Source: Pseudaquabacterium inlustre (lineage in GTDB: Bacteria > Pseudomonadota > Gammaproteobacteria > Burkholderiales > Burkholderiaceae_C). Taken from it: a DNA stretch of 64,000 nt. Within the stretch, counting starts at the first letter, position 1. Each line of letters starts with the position of its first letter. Below the pieces are notes generated by a model. It did no database searches. It had not been told where the DNA came from and was given only the letters and a program-made list of their open reading frames with translations. Location: NCBI RefSeq assembly GCF_038066595.1, contig NZ_JBBUTH010000009.1, forward strand, positions 248,001 through 312,000. The letters run 5' to 3'. Both the position numbers and the translations under genes were made by a program. This document shows, one piece after another, positions 17,789 to 25,676 of this stretch.

Positions 17789-17838
17789 TGCCAGCATCGG
17801 GTGTCCCAGTGCCCGCCACGGCATGTCTGGAGACCGAC

Positions 17839-19440
17839 ATGAGCGCGCCCTCGCACACCGTTTCCGTCCCGCCTGCCCCGCAGCCCGGCCAGCCCTTCAA
17901 CTTCGCGGCCCATCTGCTGGCGCTGAATGCGCACCGTGGGTCCAAACCGGCCTTCATCGACGACCACGGCACGCTCGGCTACGACGCACTGTCCGAGCGC
18001 GTGCGCCGCTGCGCCGCGGCACTGCTGGCGGCCGGCGTGCGCCGCGAGGAGCGCGTGCTGCTGCTGATGCACGACAACGCCGACTGGCCGGTGTGCTTTC
18101 TGGGCGCGCTGTACGCCGGCATCGTGCCGGTGGCGGTGAACACGCTGCTGCCCGCCGACGACTACGCCTACATGCTGCGCCACAGCCGAGCCCAGTGGGC
18201 GCTGGTCAGCGAGGCGCTGCGGCCGACGCTGGAAACGGCGATGGGCAAGGGCGGACACGAACTGAAAGGCGTGTGGGTCAGCCGCCCTACCGATGCCAGC
18301 ACCCTGCCCGCCGGCACGCGCGCGCTGGCCGACGTGCTGGAAGCCGCCGCGCCACTGCACGAGCCGGCGACCACACAGGGGGACGACATCGGCTTCTGGC
18401 TGTATTCGTCCGGCTCCACCGGCCGCCCCAAGGGCACCGTGCACACCCATGCCAATCCGTGGTGGACGGCCGAGTTGTATGCGCGCCCGGTGCTGGGCCT
18501 GAGCGAGAACGACATCTGCTTCTCGGCCGCCAAGCTGTTCTTCGCCTATGGCCTGGGCAATGGCCTGAGCTTTCCGCTTTTCGTAGGCGCCACGGTGGTG
18601 CTGATGGCCGAGCGTCCGACGCCCGATGCGGTGTTCAAGCGCTGGACGATGCACCAGCCCACCGTGTTCTTCGGCGCGCCCACCGGCTATGCCGGCATGC
18701 TGGCCTCGCCGAACCTGCCGGCGCGCAGCCAGGTGGCGCTGCGCCTGTGCTCGTCGGCCGGCGAGGCCCTGCCGCGCGACATCGGCGAGCGCTTCACCGC
18801 GCAGTACGGCGCCGAGATCATCGACGGCATCGGCTCGACCGAGATGCTGCACATCTTCCTGTCCAACCGCCCGGGCGACGTGCGCTACGGCACCACCGGC
18901 AAGCCGGTGGCCGGCTACGAGGTGGAGCTGCGCGGAGAGGACGGCCGGCCGGTGCCCGACGGCGAGGTGGGTGATCTCTACATCGCCGGCCCCAGCGCGG
19001 CGCTGATGTACTGGGGCAACCGCGACAAGTCGCGCGAGACCTTCCAGGGCACCTGGACCAAGAGCGGCGACAAGTACGTGCGCGACGCCGAGGGCTACTA
19101 CACCTATGCCGGCCGCTCCGACGACATGCTCAAGGTGAGCGGCCAGTACGTCAGCCCGTTCGAGGTGGAGGCCACGCTGGTGCAGCACCCGGCCGTGCTG
19201 GAGGCGGCCGTGATCGGTGTGCCCGACGCCGAGGGCCTGACGCGCAGCAAGGCCTTCGTGGTGCTGCGCGCCGGCCATCAGGCCGATTCCGAGACCGAAA
19301 GCCTGCTCAAGGCCTTCGTGAAGGAGCGCCTGGCGCCGCACAAGTACCCGCGGCAGATCGAGTTCATGGACGAGTTGCCCAAAACCGCCACTGGCAAGAT
19401 CCAGCGCTTCAAGCTGCGCGAGAAGGAAGCCGCGCGATGA
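17839..19440 (+). CDS. benzoate-CoA ligase family protein
   Basis: 533-residue AMP-forming acyl-CoA synthetase. The ATP loop is LYSSGSTGRPKGTVHTH; later blocks are LFFAYGLGNGLSFPL, SSAGEALP, DGIGSTEMLHIFLSN and GRSDDMLKVSGQYVSP, with the C-terminal catalytic lysine in KTATGKIQRFKL. The GLGNGLSFPL and STEMLHIF blocks are those of benzoate/hydroxybenzoate-CoA ligases. It forms an aryl-CoA from an aromatic acid, CoA and ATP. GGAG lies 6 nt upstream of the ATG at 17839. It overlaps the next ligase gene by 4 nt. Benzoate versus 3- or 4-hydroxybenzoate cannot be settled here. Confidence 0.88.
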   Translation: MSAPSHTVSVPPAPQPGQPFNFAAHLLALNAHRGSKPAFIDDHGTLGYDALSERVRRCAAALLAAGVRREERVLLLMHDNADWPVCFLGALYAGIVPVAVNTLLPADDYAYMLRHSRAQWALVSEALRPTLETAMGKGGHELKGVWVSRPTDASTLPAGTRALADVLEAAAPLHEPATTQGDDIGFWLYSSGSTGRPKGTVHTHANPWWTAELYARPVLGLSENDICFSAAKLFFAYGLGNGLSFPLFVGATVVLMAERPTPDAVFKRWTMHQPTVFFGAPTGYAGMLASPNLPARSQVALRLCSSAGEALPRDIGERFTAQYGAEIIDGIGSTEMLHIFLSNRPGDVRYGTTGKPVAGYEVELRGEDGRPVPDGEVGDLYIAGPSAALMYWGNRDKSRETFQGTWTKSGDKYVRDAEGYYTYAGRSDDMLKVSGQYVSPFEVEATLVQHPAVLEAAVIGVPDAEGLTRSKAFVVLRAGHQADSETESLLKAFVKERLAPHKYPRQIEFMDELPKTATGKIQRFKLREKEAAR

Positions 19441-21266
19441 GCGCCGAGCGCCCTTCTGCGATGCGCCTCTTCGGCGACGCCTTCGCGCTGGCACCGCAGC
19501 GCGCGGTGCGCGAAGACCTGCCCGGCGGCGGCTTCGTGCTGCGCCATCCCGAGCCGCTGCAACCCTATGCGCGCTGCATCGGCGCCTGGCTGGAGCACTG
19601 GGCGGCCACCACGCCCGATGCGCAGTTCCTGGCCGAGCGCGACGCCCGCGCGGCCGATGGCTGGCGCCGCCTGAGCTATGCCGAGACGAGGCGCCTGGTC
19701 GGCCGCATCGCGCAAACCCTGCTGAACTGGGGCCTGCCCGAGCGTGCGCCGGTGGTGGTGCTGTCGGACAACTCGGTGGACCACGCGCTGCTGCTGCTGG
19801 CCGCCATGCATGTGGGCCGGCCGGTGTGCACCATCTCCAGCGCCTACAGCCGCCTGACCAAGGATTTCACCAAGGTGCGCGGCATGCTGGACGCGCTGCA
19901 ACCGGCGCTGGTCTATGCCAGCGATGCAGCGGTGTACGGCCCGGCGCTGGATGGCTGGGGCGGCCAGGCCTTGCGCGTGTTCGGACAGGGCGCTGACACG
20001 GTGCCCGGGGCCTGGGCGTTCGCCGATCTGCTGGCCACGCGTGAGACGCCGGCCGTGCTGGCCACCTACCACGGCGTGCGGCCGGACGACCATGCCAAGT
20101 ACCTGTTGACCAGTGGCTCCACCGGTCTGCCCAAGGCGGTCATCAACACCCACCGCATGTTGACTGCCAACCAGCAGCAGATCGCCCAGGTGTGGCCGTT
20201 CCTGAACCGCCACCGGCTGAACCTGCTGGAGTGGCTGCCCTGGAGCCACACCTTCGGCGCCAACCACAACTTCAACATGGTGCTGGCGCATGGCGGCTCG
20301 CTGACCATCGACGAAGGGCGGCCGGCGCCAGGTCTGATCGAGAAGACAGTCGCCAACCTGCGCGCGGTGAAGCCCAACTTCTACTTCAACGTGCCGCGCG
20401 GCTTCGACATGCTGCTTCCCTACCTCGAACAGGACGCGTCCTTTGCGGCCGACTTCTTCGAGAACCTGGAAGGCGTGTTCTACGCCGGCGCCGCCCTGCC
20501 CCAGAGCCTGTGGCAGCGGCTGGAAAGCGTGGCCGAGCGCGTGCGCGGCCGCGACCGGCCGGTGTGGTTCACCTCGGCCTGGGGCTCCACCGAGACGGCA
20601 CCGGCCATCACCTCGGTGTACTGGCGACTCGATCGCGCGGGCTGCATCGGCGGCCCGTTGCCGGGTGCCGAGATCAAGTGCGAGCCCAACGCCGGCAAGC
20701 TGGAGATGCGCGTGCGCGGGCCCAACGTGTTTCCGGGCTACCGCAACGCGCCCGAGCTCACGGCCAAGGCCTTCGACGAGGACGGCTACTACCTGATCGG
20801 CGATGCCGGCCGCCTGGTGGACGAGGCCGATCCGAGCCAGGGCGTGGCCTTCGACGGCCGCGTGGCCGAGGACTTCAAGCTGATGAGCGGCACCTGGGTG
20901 TCGGTGGGCACGCTGCGCGTGCGCGCCGTCACCGCCCTCACCCCGCTGGCCACCGATGTGGTGGTGACCGGGCATGACCGCGAGGAGGTGGGCATCCTGG
21001 TCTTTCCCAGCCCGGCGGCCAAGGACCTGTCGCCCGATCTGCTGGCCGAGCGCGTGCGCGCCGCGCTGGTGGCCATGCGCGCCGAGCACGGGGGCTCGTC
21101 GCAGGCGCCCACCCGCGCCCGGGTGCTGGATGAGCCGCCCAGCGTGGACGCCGGCGAAATCACCGACAAAGGCTACATCAACCAGCGCGCGGTGCTGGCG
21201 CGCCGCGCGGCCGAGGTGATCGCGCTGTACAGCAACGTGCCGGATCCGCGCACGGTCAGGCTGTAG
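19437..21266 (+). CDS. fcs: feruloyl-CoA synthetase family protein
   Basis: 609-residue AMP-forming CoA ligase. The ATP loop is LLTSGSTGLPKAVINTHRM, followed by EWLPWSHTFGANHNFN, AWGSTETAPAIT and GDAGRLVDE. These blocks and the length fit the long feruloyl-CoA synthetase branch, which activates ferulate, caffeate or coumarate. The C-terminus has a lysine in EITDKGYINQRAV. It is coupled (ATGA) to the upstream benzoate-CoA-ligase-like gene and converges on the second dioxygenase pair, only 4 bp away. The hydratase-lyase and vanillin dehydrogenase that usually follow are not in the window. Confidence 0.82.
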   Translation: MSAERPSAMRLFGDAFALAPQRAVREDLPGGGFVLRHPEPLQPYARCIGAWLEHWAATTPDAQFLAERDARAADGWRRLSYAETRRLVGRIAQTLLNWGLPERAPVVVLSDNSVDHALLLLAAMHVGRPVCTISSAYSRLTKDFTKVRGMLDALQPALVYASDAAVYGPALDGWGGQALRVFGQGADTVPGAWAFADLLATRETPAVLATYHGVRPDDHAKYLLTSGSTGLPKAVINTHRMLTANQQQIAQVWPFLNRHRLNLLEWLPWSHTFGANHNFNMVLAHGGSLTIDEGRPAPGLIEKTVANLRAVKPNFYFNVPRGFDMLLPYLEQDASFAADFFENLEGVFYAGAALPQSLWQRLESVAERVRGRDRPVWFTSAWGSTETAPAITSVYWRLDRAGCIGGPLPGAEIKCEPNAGKLEMRVRGPNVFPGYRNAPELTAKAFDEDGYYLIGDAGRLVDEADPSQGVAFDGRVAEDFKLMSGTWVSVGTLRVRAVTALTPLATDVVVTGHDREEVGILVFPSPAAKDLSPDLLAERVRAALVAMRAEHGGSSQAPTRARVLDEPPSVDAGEITDKGYINQRAVLARRAAEVIALYSNVPDPRTVRL

Positions 21267-21270
21267 CCGC

Positions 21271-22113
21271 TCAGACGCTGGGTTCCAGCAGCATCAGTCC
21301 CGCTGCGGTATTGGAGATCGGGATGTGGTAGTTGCGGTGCAGCTCGGTCACCTTGGCGCCGAGTGCGGCGCGGGTGGTCAGCCACATCAGCAGTTCCACA
21401 CCTTGCGTGCCGGCCAGTTCCACGATCTCGCGCGTGCTGAACTTCGTCGCCCAGTCGGGTTGCGCGCCCACCAGGCTGTCCATGAACTGCAGGTCGAATG
21501 GCTTGTTGATGTGGCCGGCGCGCTCGCCATCGAGTTGGTGGCTCAGGCCCCCGGTGCCCAGCACCAGCACGCGCTCGTCACCGGCCCATGAGGCCACGGC
21601 GCGGCCAATGGCCTCGCCCAGCTTCCAGCAACGCTTGGCGCTCGGCAGCGGCGCCTGCACGGTGTTGATGCACACCGGAATCACCTTGACGGGCCACTTC
21701 TGGTCGGGCCACAGCAGGGCCATCGGCAGCGTGAAGGCGTGGTCGACCGTCATCTCCTGGCAGCTGACCGGGTCGAACTCCTCGGCCACCAGCGATTCCA
21801 TCAAGTGCCAGCTGAACGCCGGATCGCCCTGGAACGGCGGCACCTGCGGGATGCCCCAGCCCTCGTCGGCATTGCGGTACTCGGCCGCCGCGCCGATGGC
21901 GAAGGTGGGCATCTTGTCCAGGAAGAAGTTCAGCCCGTGGTCGTTGTAGACCAGCACCACGGTGTCGGGCCGGGTTTCGGCCAGCCACTGGCGCACCGGG
22001 CCGAAGCCGTCGAAGAAGGGTTTCCAGTACGGGTCCTGCTGCAGGCTCTTGGCGATGGCGCCGCCAATGGCGGGCACGTGCGAGGTGGTGATGCCACCGA
22101 TGATCTTGGCCAT
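21271..22113 (-). CDS. LigB-type extradiol dioxygenase catalytic (beta) subunit, second copy
   Basis: 280-residue class III ring-cleavage dioxygenase subunit of the protocatechuate 4,5-dioxygenase family. Metal and catalytic positions are intact: TSHVPAIG (His), VYNDHGLNF (His), GTGGLSHQL (His) and GVELLMWL (Glu). It differs from the PmdB copy at 27664 in several active-site neighbours (NDHGLNF versus NDHATAF; VLGTGG versus IWGTGG), so it may prefer another catechol acid such as gallate or a methylgallate. Encoded 17 bp after its small subunit. Confidence 0.87.
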   Translation of the reverse strand: MAKIIGGITTSHVPAIGGAIAKSLQQDPYWKPFFDGFGPVRQWLAETRPDTVVLVYNDHGLNFFLDKMPTFAIGAAAEYRNADEGWGIPQVPPFQGDPAFSWHLMESLVAEEFDPVSCQEMTVDHAFTLPMALLWPDQKWPVKVIPVCINTVQAPLPSAKRCWKLGEAIGRAVASWAGDERVLVLGTGGLSHQLDGERAGHINKPFDLQFMDSLVGAQPDWATKFSTREIVELAGTQGVELLMWLTTRAALGAKVTELHRNYHIPISNTAAGLMLLEPSV

Positions 22114-22130
22114 GGTCGATGTCTCCCTGT

Positions 22131-22478
22131 TCAGCCGCGGGCGGCCATGAGCTTGGCCTTGAATTGCTCCTTCGTGAGCCCGGTCTGCTGTGCGCCGATG
22201 TCCTGCATGTCCAGGCCGAAGATGCCGGCGAACTTGGCCAGGTAGTAGGCGTTGCCGCCGGCCGCGATCAACTGCAGCACGTTGCGGGCGCGGATGGCCT
22301 CGCGCTGCTGGGCATTCAGGCCGTACTTGGCGCAGTAGGCATCCTCGTCGGCCAGAAAGGCCGCGCGGTTGGCCGCGTCGTTGAACGAATAGCACATCTT
22401 GTTCAGCGCATAGCCCTTGCGGGCCATCTCGCCGTCGAAGATCACGGTGCCGGGGATGGGCGGCTCGTTGATGGACAT
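22131..22478 (-). CDS. LigA-type small (alpha) subunit, second copy
   Basis: 115-residue helical subunit that caps the LigB active site. Family blocks: IPGTVIFDGEMARKGYALNK, FNDAANRAAFLADEDAY, and RNVLQLIAAGGNAYYLAKF. It is shorter than the PmdA copy at 28518 (138 residues) because it lacks a C-terminal extension. The start at 22478 lies about 120 bp from the divergent LysR gene, which likely controls the pair. Confidence 0.85.
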   Translation of the reverse strand: MSINEPPIPGTVIFDGEMARKGYALNKMCYSFNDAANRAAFLADEDAYCAKYGLNAQQREAIRARNVLQLIAAGGNAYYLAKFAGIFGLDMQDIGAQQTGLTKEQFKAKLMAARG

Positions 22479-22535
22479 GGCGGTCTCCGGGTGGGGTTTG
22501 TGGTGGCTCAAACCGCGCGGGAAGGCACGCCGCCC

Positions 22536-22558
22536 AAGCCATGACGGCAGTGTGGCTT
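22536..22558. promoter_or_regulatory. LysR-type operator AAGCCA-N11-TGGCTT
   Basis: Perfect 6-bp inverted repeat, AAGCCA (22536-22541) and TGGCTT (22553-22558), separated by 11 bp, in the 121-bp region between the ligA-like gene and the LysR gene. Length and spacing are those of a LysR-type regulator recognition site. Binding is inferred. Confidence 0.5.
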
Positions 22559-22599
22559 CAGGCATGATTCAGAAAAAGACGCGTTGATCGATACAACCC

Positions 22600-23511
22600 A
22601 TGAGTCATTTCGATCATTTGGACCTGGACGGCCACTTGCTGGGCCTGCTGCTGGCCGTGGCCGAGGAGCAGTCGGTCACGCGCGCCGCGCAGCGCCTGGG
22701 GCTGACGCAATCGGCCGTGAGCCATGCGCTGGACAAGCTGCGCGCCATCGTGGGCGACGCGCTGTTCGTGCGCTCGGGCCGCGGCATCGTGCCCACCGCG
22801 CGCGTCGAGGCCCTGGTGCAGCAGGCGCGGCTGCTGCTGGAGCAGATGCGCGGCTTTGCCACCGCGGGCGGCTTCGATGCGGGGCGCTTCGAGGGCTGCA
22901 TCACCGTGGCCGCCAACGACCTGCAGCGCGATTTGCTGCTGCCGGCCTGGCTGCGCCGGCTGCGTGCCCAGGCGCCGGGGCTCGTTCTGCGCGTGATCCC
23001 CTCGGGCGTGCCCACGCCCGAGATGCTGCGCGACGGCGCCTGCCAGCTGGTGCTGAGCCCGCGCCCGCCCGAGGCCGCCGACCTGGTGCAAAAGCGCCTG
23101 TTCGAGGACCGTTACGCGGTGTTCTACGACGCCGAGCAGCGCCCTGCCCCGGCCGGCCTGGCCGACTACCTGGCGGCCGAGCATGTCACCGTGGTCTACG
23201 AGCCGCGCCGCGCGCTCGATCTGGACCAGTGGCTGGTTGAGCAGGGTGTGGCGCGGCGCTTCGTGGCCAGCGTGCCGGGCTTTGCTGGGGTGCCGGCCTT
23301 CGTGCGCGGCTCGGCCTGGCTGTGCACCGCGCCCAGCCGGCTGAGTGCGGGCCTGCTGCGCGGCCTGGCCAGCGTGGCGCCGCCCCTGCCCTGCCCCACG
23401 ATGCCGATGTACGCCATCTGGCATGTGCGGCACCAGGCCGATCCGCTGCACCAGTGGCTGCGGCGCACGCTGGACGAGGTGGCCGCGGGGTTGGTGGCGG
23501 ACGAAGTCTGA
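22600..23511 (+). CDS. LysR family transcriptional regulator
   Basis: 303 residues. The N-terminal HTH is QSVTRAAQRLGLTQSAVSHALDKLR (split across about residues 23-47) and the periplasmic-binding-like effector domain spans about 95-300. VPTARVEALVQQA and the general style are near NodD/NahR-like aromatic-responsive LysR proteins. It is divergent from the LigAB-type pair and therefore the likely activator of that pair. Inducer unknown. Confidence 0.92.
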   Translation: MSHFDHLDLDGHLLGLLLAVAEEQSVTRAAQRLGLTQSAVSHALDKLRAIVGDALFVRSGRGIVPTARVEALVQQARLLLEQMRGFATAGGFDAGRFEGCITVAANDLQRDLLLPAWLRRLRAQAPGLVLRVIPSGVPTPEMLRDGACQLVLSPRPPEAADLVQKRLFEDRYAVFYDAEQRPAPAGLADYLAAEHVTVVYEPRRALDLDQWLVEQGVARRFVASVPGFAGVPAFVRGSAWLCTAPSRLSAGLLRGLASVAPPLPCPTMPMYAIWHVRHQADPLHQWLRRTLDEVAAGLVADEV

Positions 23512-23518
23512 GCCGGAT

Positions 23519-24046
23519 TCAGACCCGCTTGAAGAACACCGTGGTGGCGCAGTACCGGCCGTCGGGCCACAAGGCGTAGTCGGGGATCACGCCCACGCGC
23601 TGCCAGTCCAGCCGCGTGTACAGGCGCTCGGCGTCGCCGCCGGTCACGGTGTCCAGCACCAGCAGCGACTTGCCGCGCTCGCGGGCCAGCGCTTCGGCTG
23701 CGCGCATCAGGCGCTCGGCCAGGCCCTGGCGCCGGGCACGGCGGTGCACCAGCATCTTGGCCAGGTCGGCGCGGTGCGGCTGGTTGTCGGGCTGCGACAG
23801 TACCAGCTGCACGGTGCCGACGATCGCGCCGGCCGCGTCGCGGGCCACCAGCAGCGCACGCTTTCCGGCCTGCACGTCGTCGGCCACACCCTGCCAGAAG
23901 GCTTCGGCCTGCGCCGGTGTCAGATCGGCCATGAAGGACACCGAGGCGCCGCCGGCCACGCAGTCCAGCAGCACCGCGGCCAGGCCGGCCACATCGCTGC
24001 GGCTGGGCGCGGTGAGTTCGTGCACGGTGAGGGGGTCAGGCGTCAT
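23519..24046 (-). CDS. GNAT family N-acetyltransferase
   Basis: 175 residues. The acetyl-CoA-binding motif A is LAKMLVHRRARRQGLAERLMRAA, preceded by the beta-strand IVGTVQLVLS. The C-terminal block LYTRLDWQRVGVIPDYALWPDGR, together with the length, matches the small-molecule-modifying GNATs related to phosphinothricin or streptothricin acetyltransferases. Acceptor unknown. It lies 20 bp after the XRE-cupin regulator gene in the same direction, suggesting a two-gene operon under that regulator. Confidence 0.87.
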   Translation of the reverse strand: MTPDPLTVHELTAPSRSDVAGLAAVLLDCVAGGASVSFMADLTPAQAEAFWQGVADDVQAGKRALLVARDAAGAIVGTVQLVLSQPDNQPHRADLAKMLVHRRARRQGLAERLMRAAEALARERGKSLLVLDTVTGGDAERLYTRLDWQRVGVIPDYALWPDGRYCATTVFFKRV

Positions 24047-24066
24047 GCGGGCTCCTGCCAAGGGGT

Positions 24067-24666
24067 TCAGCGCGCCGGCAGCGTGGCCAGCGCCACCAGG
24101 TACTGCGCGGGCTCGCGGCCTGGGTTGTGGAAGGCGGTGGGGGCGTCCAGGCGCATGGCCAGGCAGTCGCCGGCGGCCAGGTGGTGGGTTTGCGCGCCCA
24201 CGGTGACCTGCAGTTCGCCGGCGATCAGCCACACCTGCTGCTGCACGGCCGGCTCACGCGCGCCGGTCTCGTAGGCCACGCGCGCGCCGGGGGGAAAGTG
24301 CACCTGCACCAGCTGCATCACCGTGTCCACGCCGGGTGGCGTGAGGTTGCGGCGGCGGTAGCCCGAGGCCGGATCGGTCCACTCGGCCTGGTCGGCACGG
24401 CGCGCCACCGGCTGCGGCGCGGCACCCGCCGGCGGCAGCTGGAACAGCTCGGCCAGCGCCAGGCCCAGGCCATGCGCCACGCGCTCCAGCACCACCGCCG
24501 TGGGGCTGGTCTCGCCGCGTTCGATCAGCGACAGCATCGAGCGGCTGACGCCACAGCGCGCCGCCAGGCCATCGAGTGACAGGCCGGCGCCCTGGCGCAG
24601 CTGGCGCACGCGGGCGGCGATGCGGTGGTTGAGATCGGTGTCATCCATCATGTTGGAATCAATCAT
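24067..24666 (-). CDS. XRE-family regulator with C-terminal cupin domain
   Basis: Up to 199 residues. The N-terminal HTH_3 domain (RVRQLRQGAGLSLDGLAARC, then GVSRSMLSLIERGETSPT) is followed by a cupin (about residues 110-195; PPGARVAYE, LIAGELQVTVG, LAAGDCLAM). This is the PuuR/SutR-type layout in which the cupin senses a small ligand. Starts at 24666, 24651 and 24648 are in frame; the shorter ones (MDDTDLNHRI) fit the family better. A perfect 15-bp inverted repeat covers this start region, so autorepression of this gene and the following GNAT gene is likely. Confidence 0.9.
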   Translation of the reverse strand: MIDSNMMDDTDLNHRIAARVRQLRQGAGLSLDGLAARCGVSRSMLSLIERGETSPTAVVLERVAHGLGLALAELFQLPPAGAAPQPVARRADQAEWTDPASGYRRRNLTPPGVDTVMQLVQVHFPPGARVAYETGAREPAVQQQVWLIAGELQVTVGAQTHHLAAGDCLAMRLDAPTAFHNPGREPAQYLVALATLPAR

Positions 24667-24680
24667 CCAACATGATGGAT
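24643..24680. promoter_or_regulatory. 15-bp perfect inverted repeat over the XRE-cupin start
   Basis: ATCCATCATGTTGGA (24643-24657) and its exact complement TCCAACATGATGGAT (24666-24680) are separated by 8 bp. The repeat spans the possible start codons of the regulator, a classic place for an autoregulatory operator; it could also fold in RNA and hide the start. Confidence 0.65.
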
Positions 24681-24713
24681 AGCGGGGTCAAGCCCTGCCG
24701 GATGCGCGGCGGC

Positions 24714-25676
24714 TCAGTGGGGTGCGCCCAGCAGCGCCCGCAGCGCCGAGATCACCAGCCCCAGCGTGACGAAGGAGCCCAGCGTGGCGCCCAGCATGCA
24801 GGCCGCATTCAGGGCCTGCAGGCCGTAGCGCTGGCCCAGGATCGGGTAGATGCCCAGCATCGGCGCGCCGGCCAGCACCACGCCCGCCCAGGCCAGCGAC
24901 ACCGGCACGCCCGGCAGGCTGAGCATCAGCGCACCGACGGCCAGCGGATGCAGCAACAGCTTGCCCGCCGCCACCGACAGCACCTGTATGCGCACGCCCT
25001 GCCCTGGCTGCAGGCCCACCAGTGCCCCACCGATGTAGAACAGCGACACGCCCGCCGAGGCGCCGGCCAGCAGCTCGATGGCCTTGTGCAGCACGGCCGG
25101 CAGCGTCAGCCCCGCATGGGTGCGCAGCGTGCCCACCAGCACGCCGGCCACCATGCCCAGCACGATGGGGTTCCTGCGCAGGCCCCAGATCGCGCTGCCG
25201 ATGGCCCGGTGCATGGGCTGCTGGCGCGCCGAGGCCGAATCCGCCAGCGCCAGGCACAGCGGAATCATCAGGAAGTTCTCCACCAGCATGCACAGCGCCA
25301 GCGCCACGGCGGCCTCGTGGCCCACCAGCTGCACCGCCAGCGGAAAGCCCACGAAGGCCGAGTTGGAGCAGCACATGCCCATGGCGGTGATGGCCGCGCG
25401 CTCCCGCGGCTGGCCCTGGCTGCGCGCCCACAGCAGGCCGGCGCCCATGGCCAGCAGCGACCCCGCGGCATAGGCCAGCAGGAAGCGGCCGTTGATGACC
25501 TCCACCGGATCACGCTGGCCCAGCGTGCGCACCAGCAAGGCCGGCAGGGCGAAAAACATCACGAAGCGGCCCAGCGCGGGCAGCATGGTGCGCTCGATGC
25601 CGCCGTGGCGCACAGCCAGCCAGCCCAGGCCGATCAGCGCGAAGATCGGCCCGGTGAGGTTGACCAGTTCAAGCAC
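24714..25676 (-). CDS. AEC (auxin efflux carrier) family permease
   Basis: 320-residue membrane protein with about ten hydrophobic segments arranged as two halves. The two most hydrophilic conserved patches, around CCSNSAFVGFPLAVQL and GAPMLGIYPILG, match the AEC crossover helices. Bacterial AEC members export or import organic acids such as malate and malonate. It is the last gene of the protocatechuate operon, overlapping the aldo/keto reductase gene by 8 bp. It may therefore move an aromatic acid or a pathway dicarboxylate; direction not known. Confidence 0.87.
   Translation of the reverse strand: MLELVNLTGPIFALIGLGWLAVRHGGIERTMLPALGRFVMFFALPALLVRTLGQRDPVEVINGRFLLAYAAGSLLAMGAGLLWARSQGQPRERAAITAMGMCCSNSAFVGFPLAVQLVGHEAAVALALCMLVENFLMIPLCLALADSASARQQPMHRAIGSAIWGLRRNPIVLGMVAGVLVGTLRTHAGLTLPAVLHKAIELLAGASAGVSLFYIGGALVGLQPGQGVRIQVLSVAAGKLLLHPLAVGALMLSLPGVPVSLAWAGVVLAGAPMLGIYPILGQRYGLQALNAACMLGATLGSFVTLGLVISALRALLGAPH

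Larger units (their letters stand above)
17525..17838. other. intergenic region upstream of the CoA-ligase operon
   Basis: 314 bp without a supported gene. The first half is GC-rich and holds a 12-bp stem hairpin. The second half is less GC-rich and holds a promoter and symmetric or TGCA-containing words that look like regulator sites for the downstream ligase genes. Confidence 0.6.

Noticed and set aside
23506..23524. GTCTGA/TCAGAC hairpin between the convergent LysR and GNAT genes
   Set aside because: Only 6 bp and no T tract; overlaps both stop codons, too weak to call a terminator.
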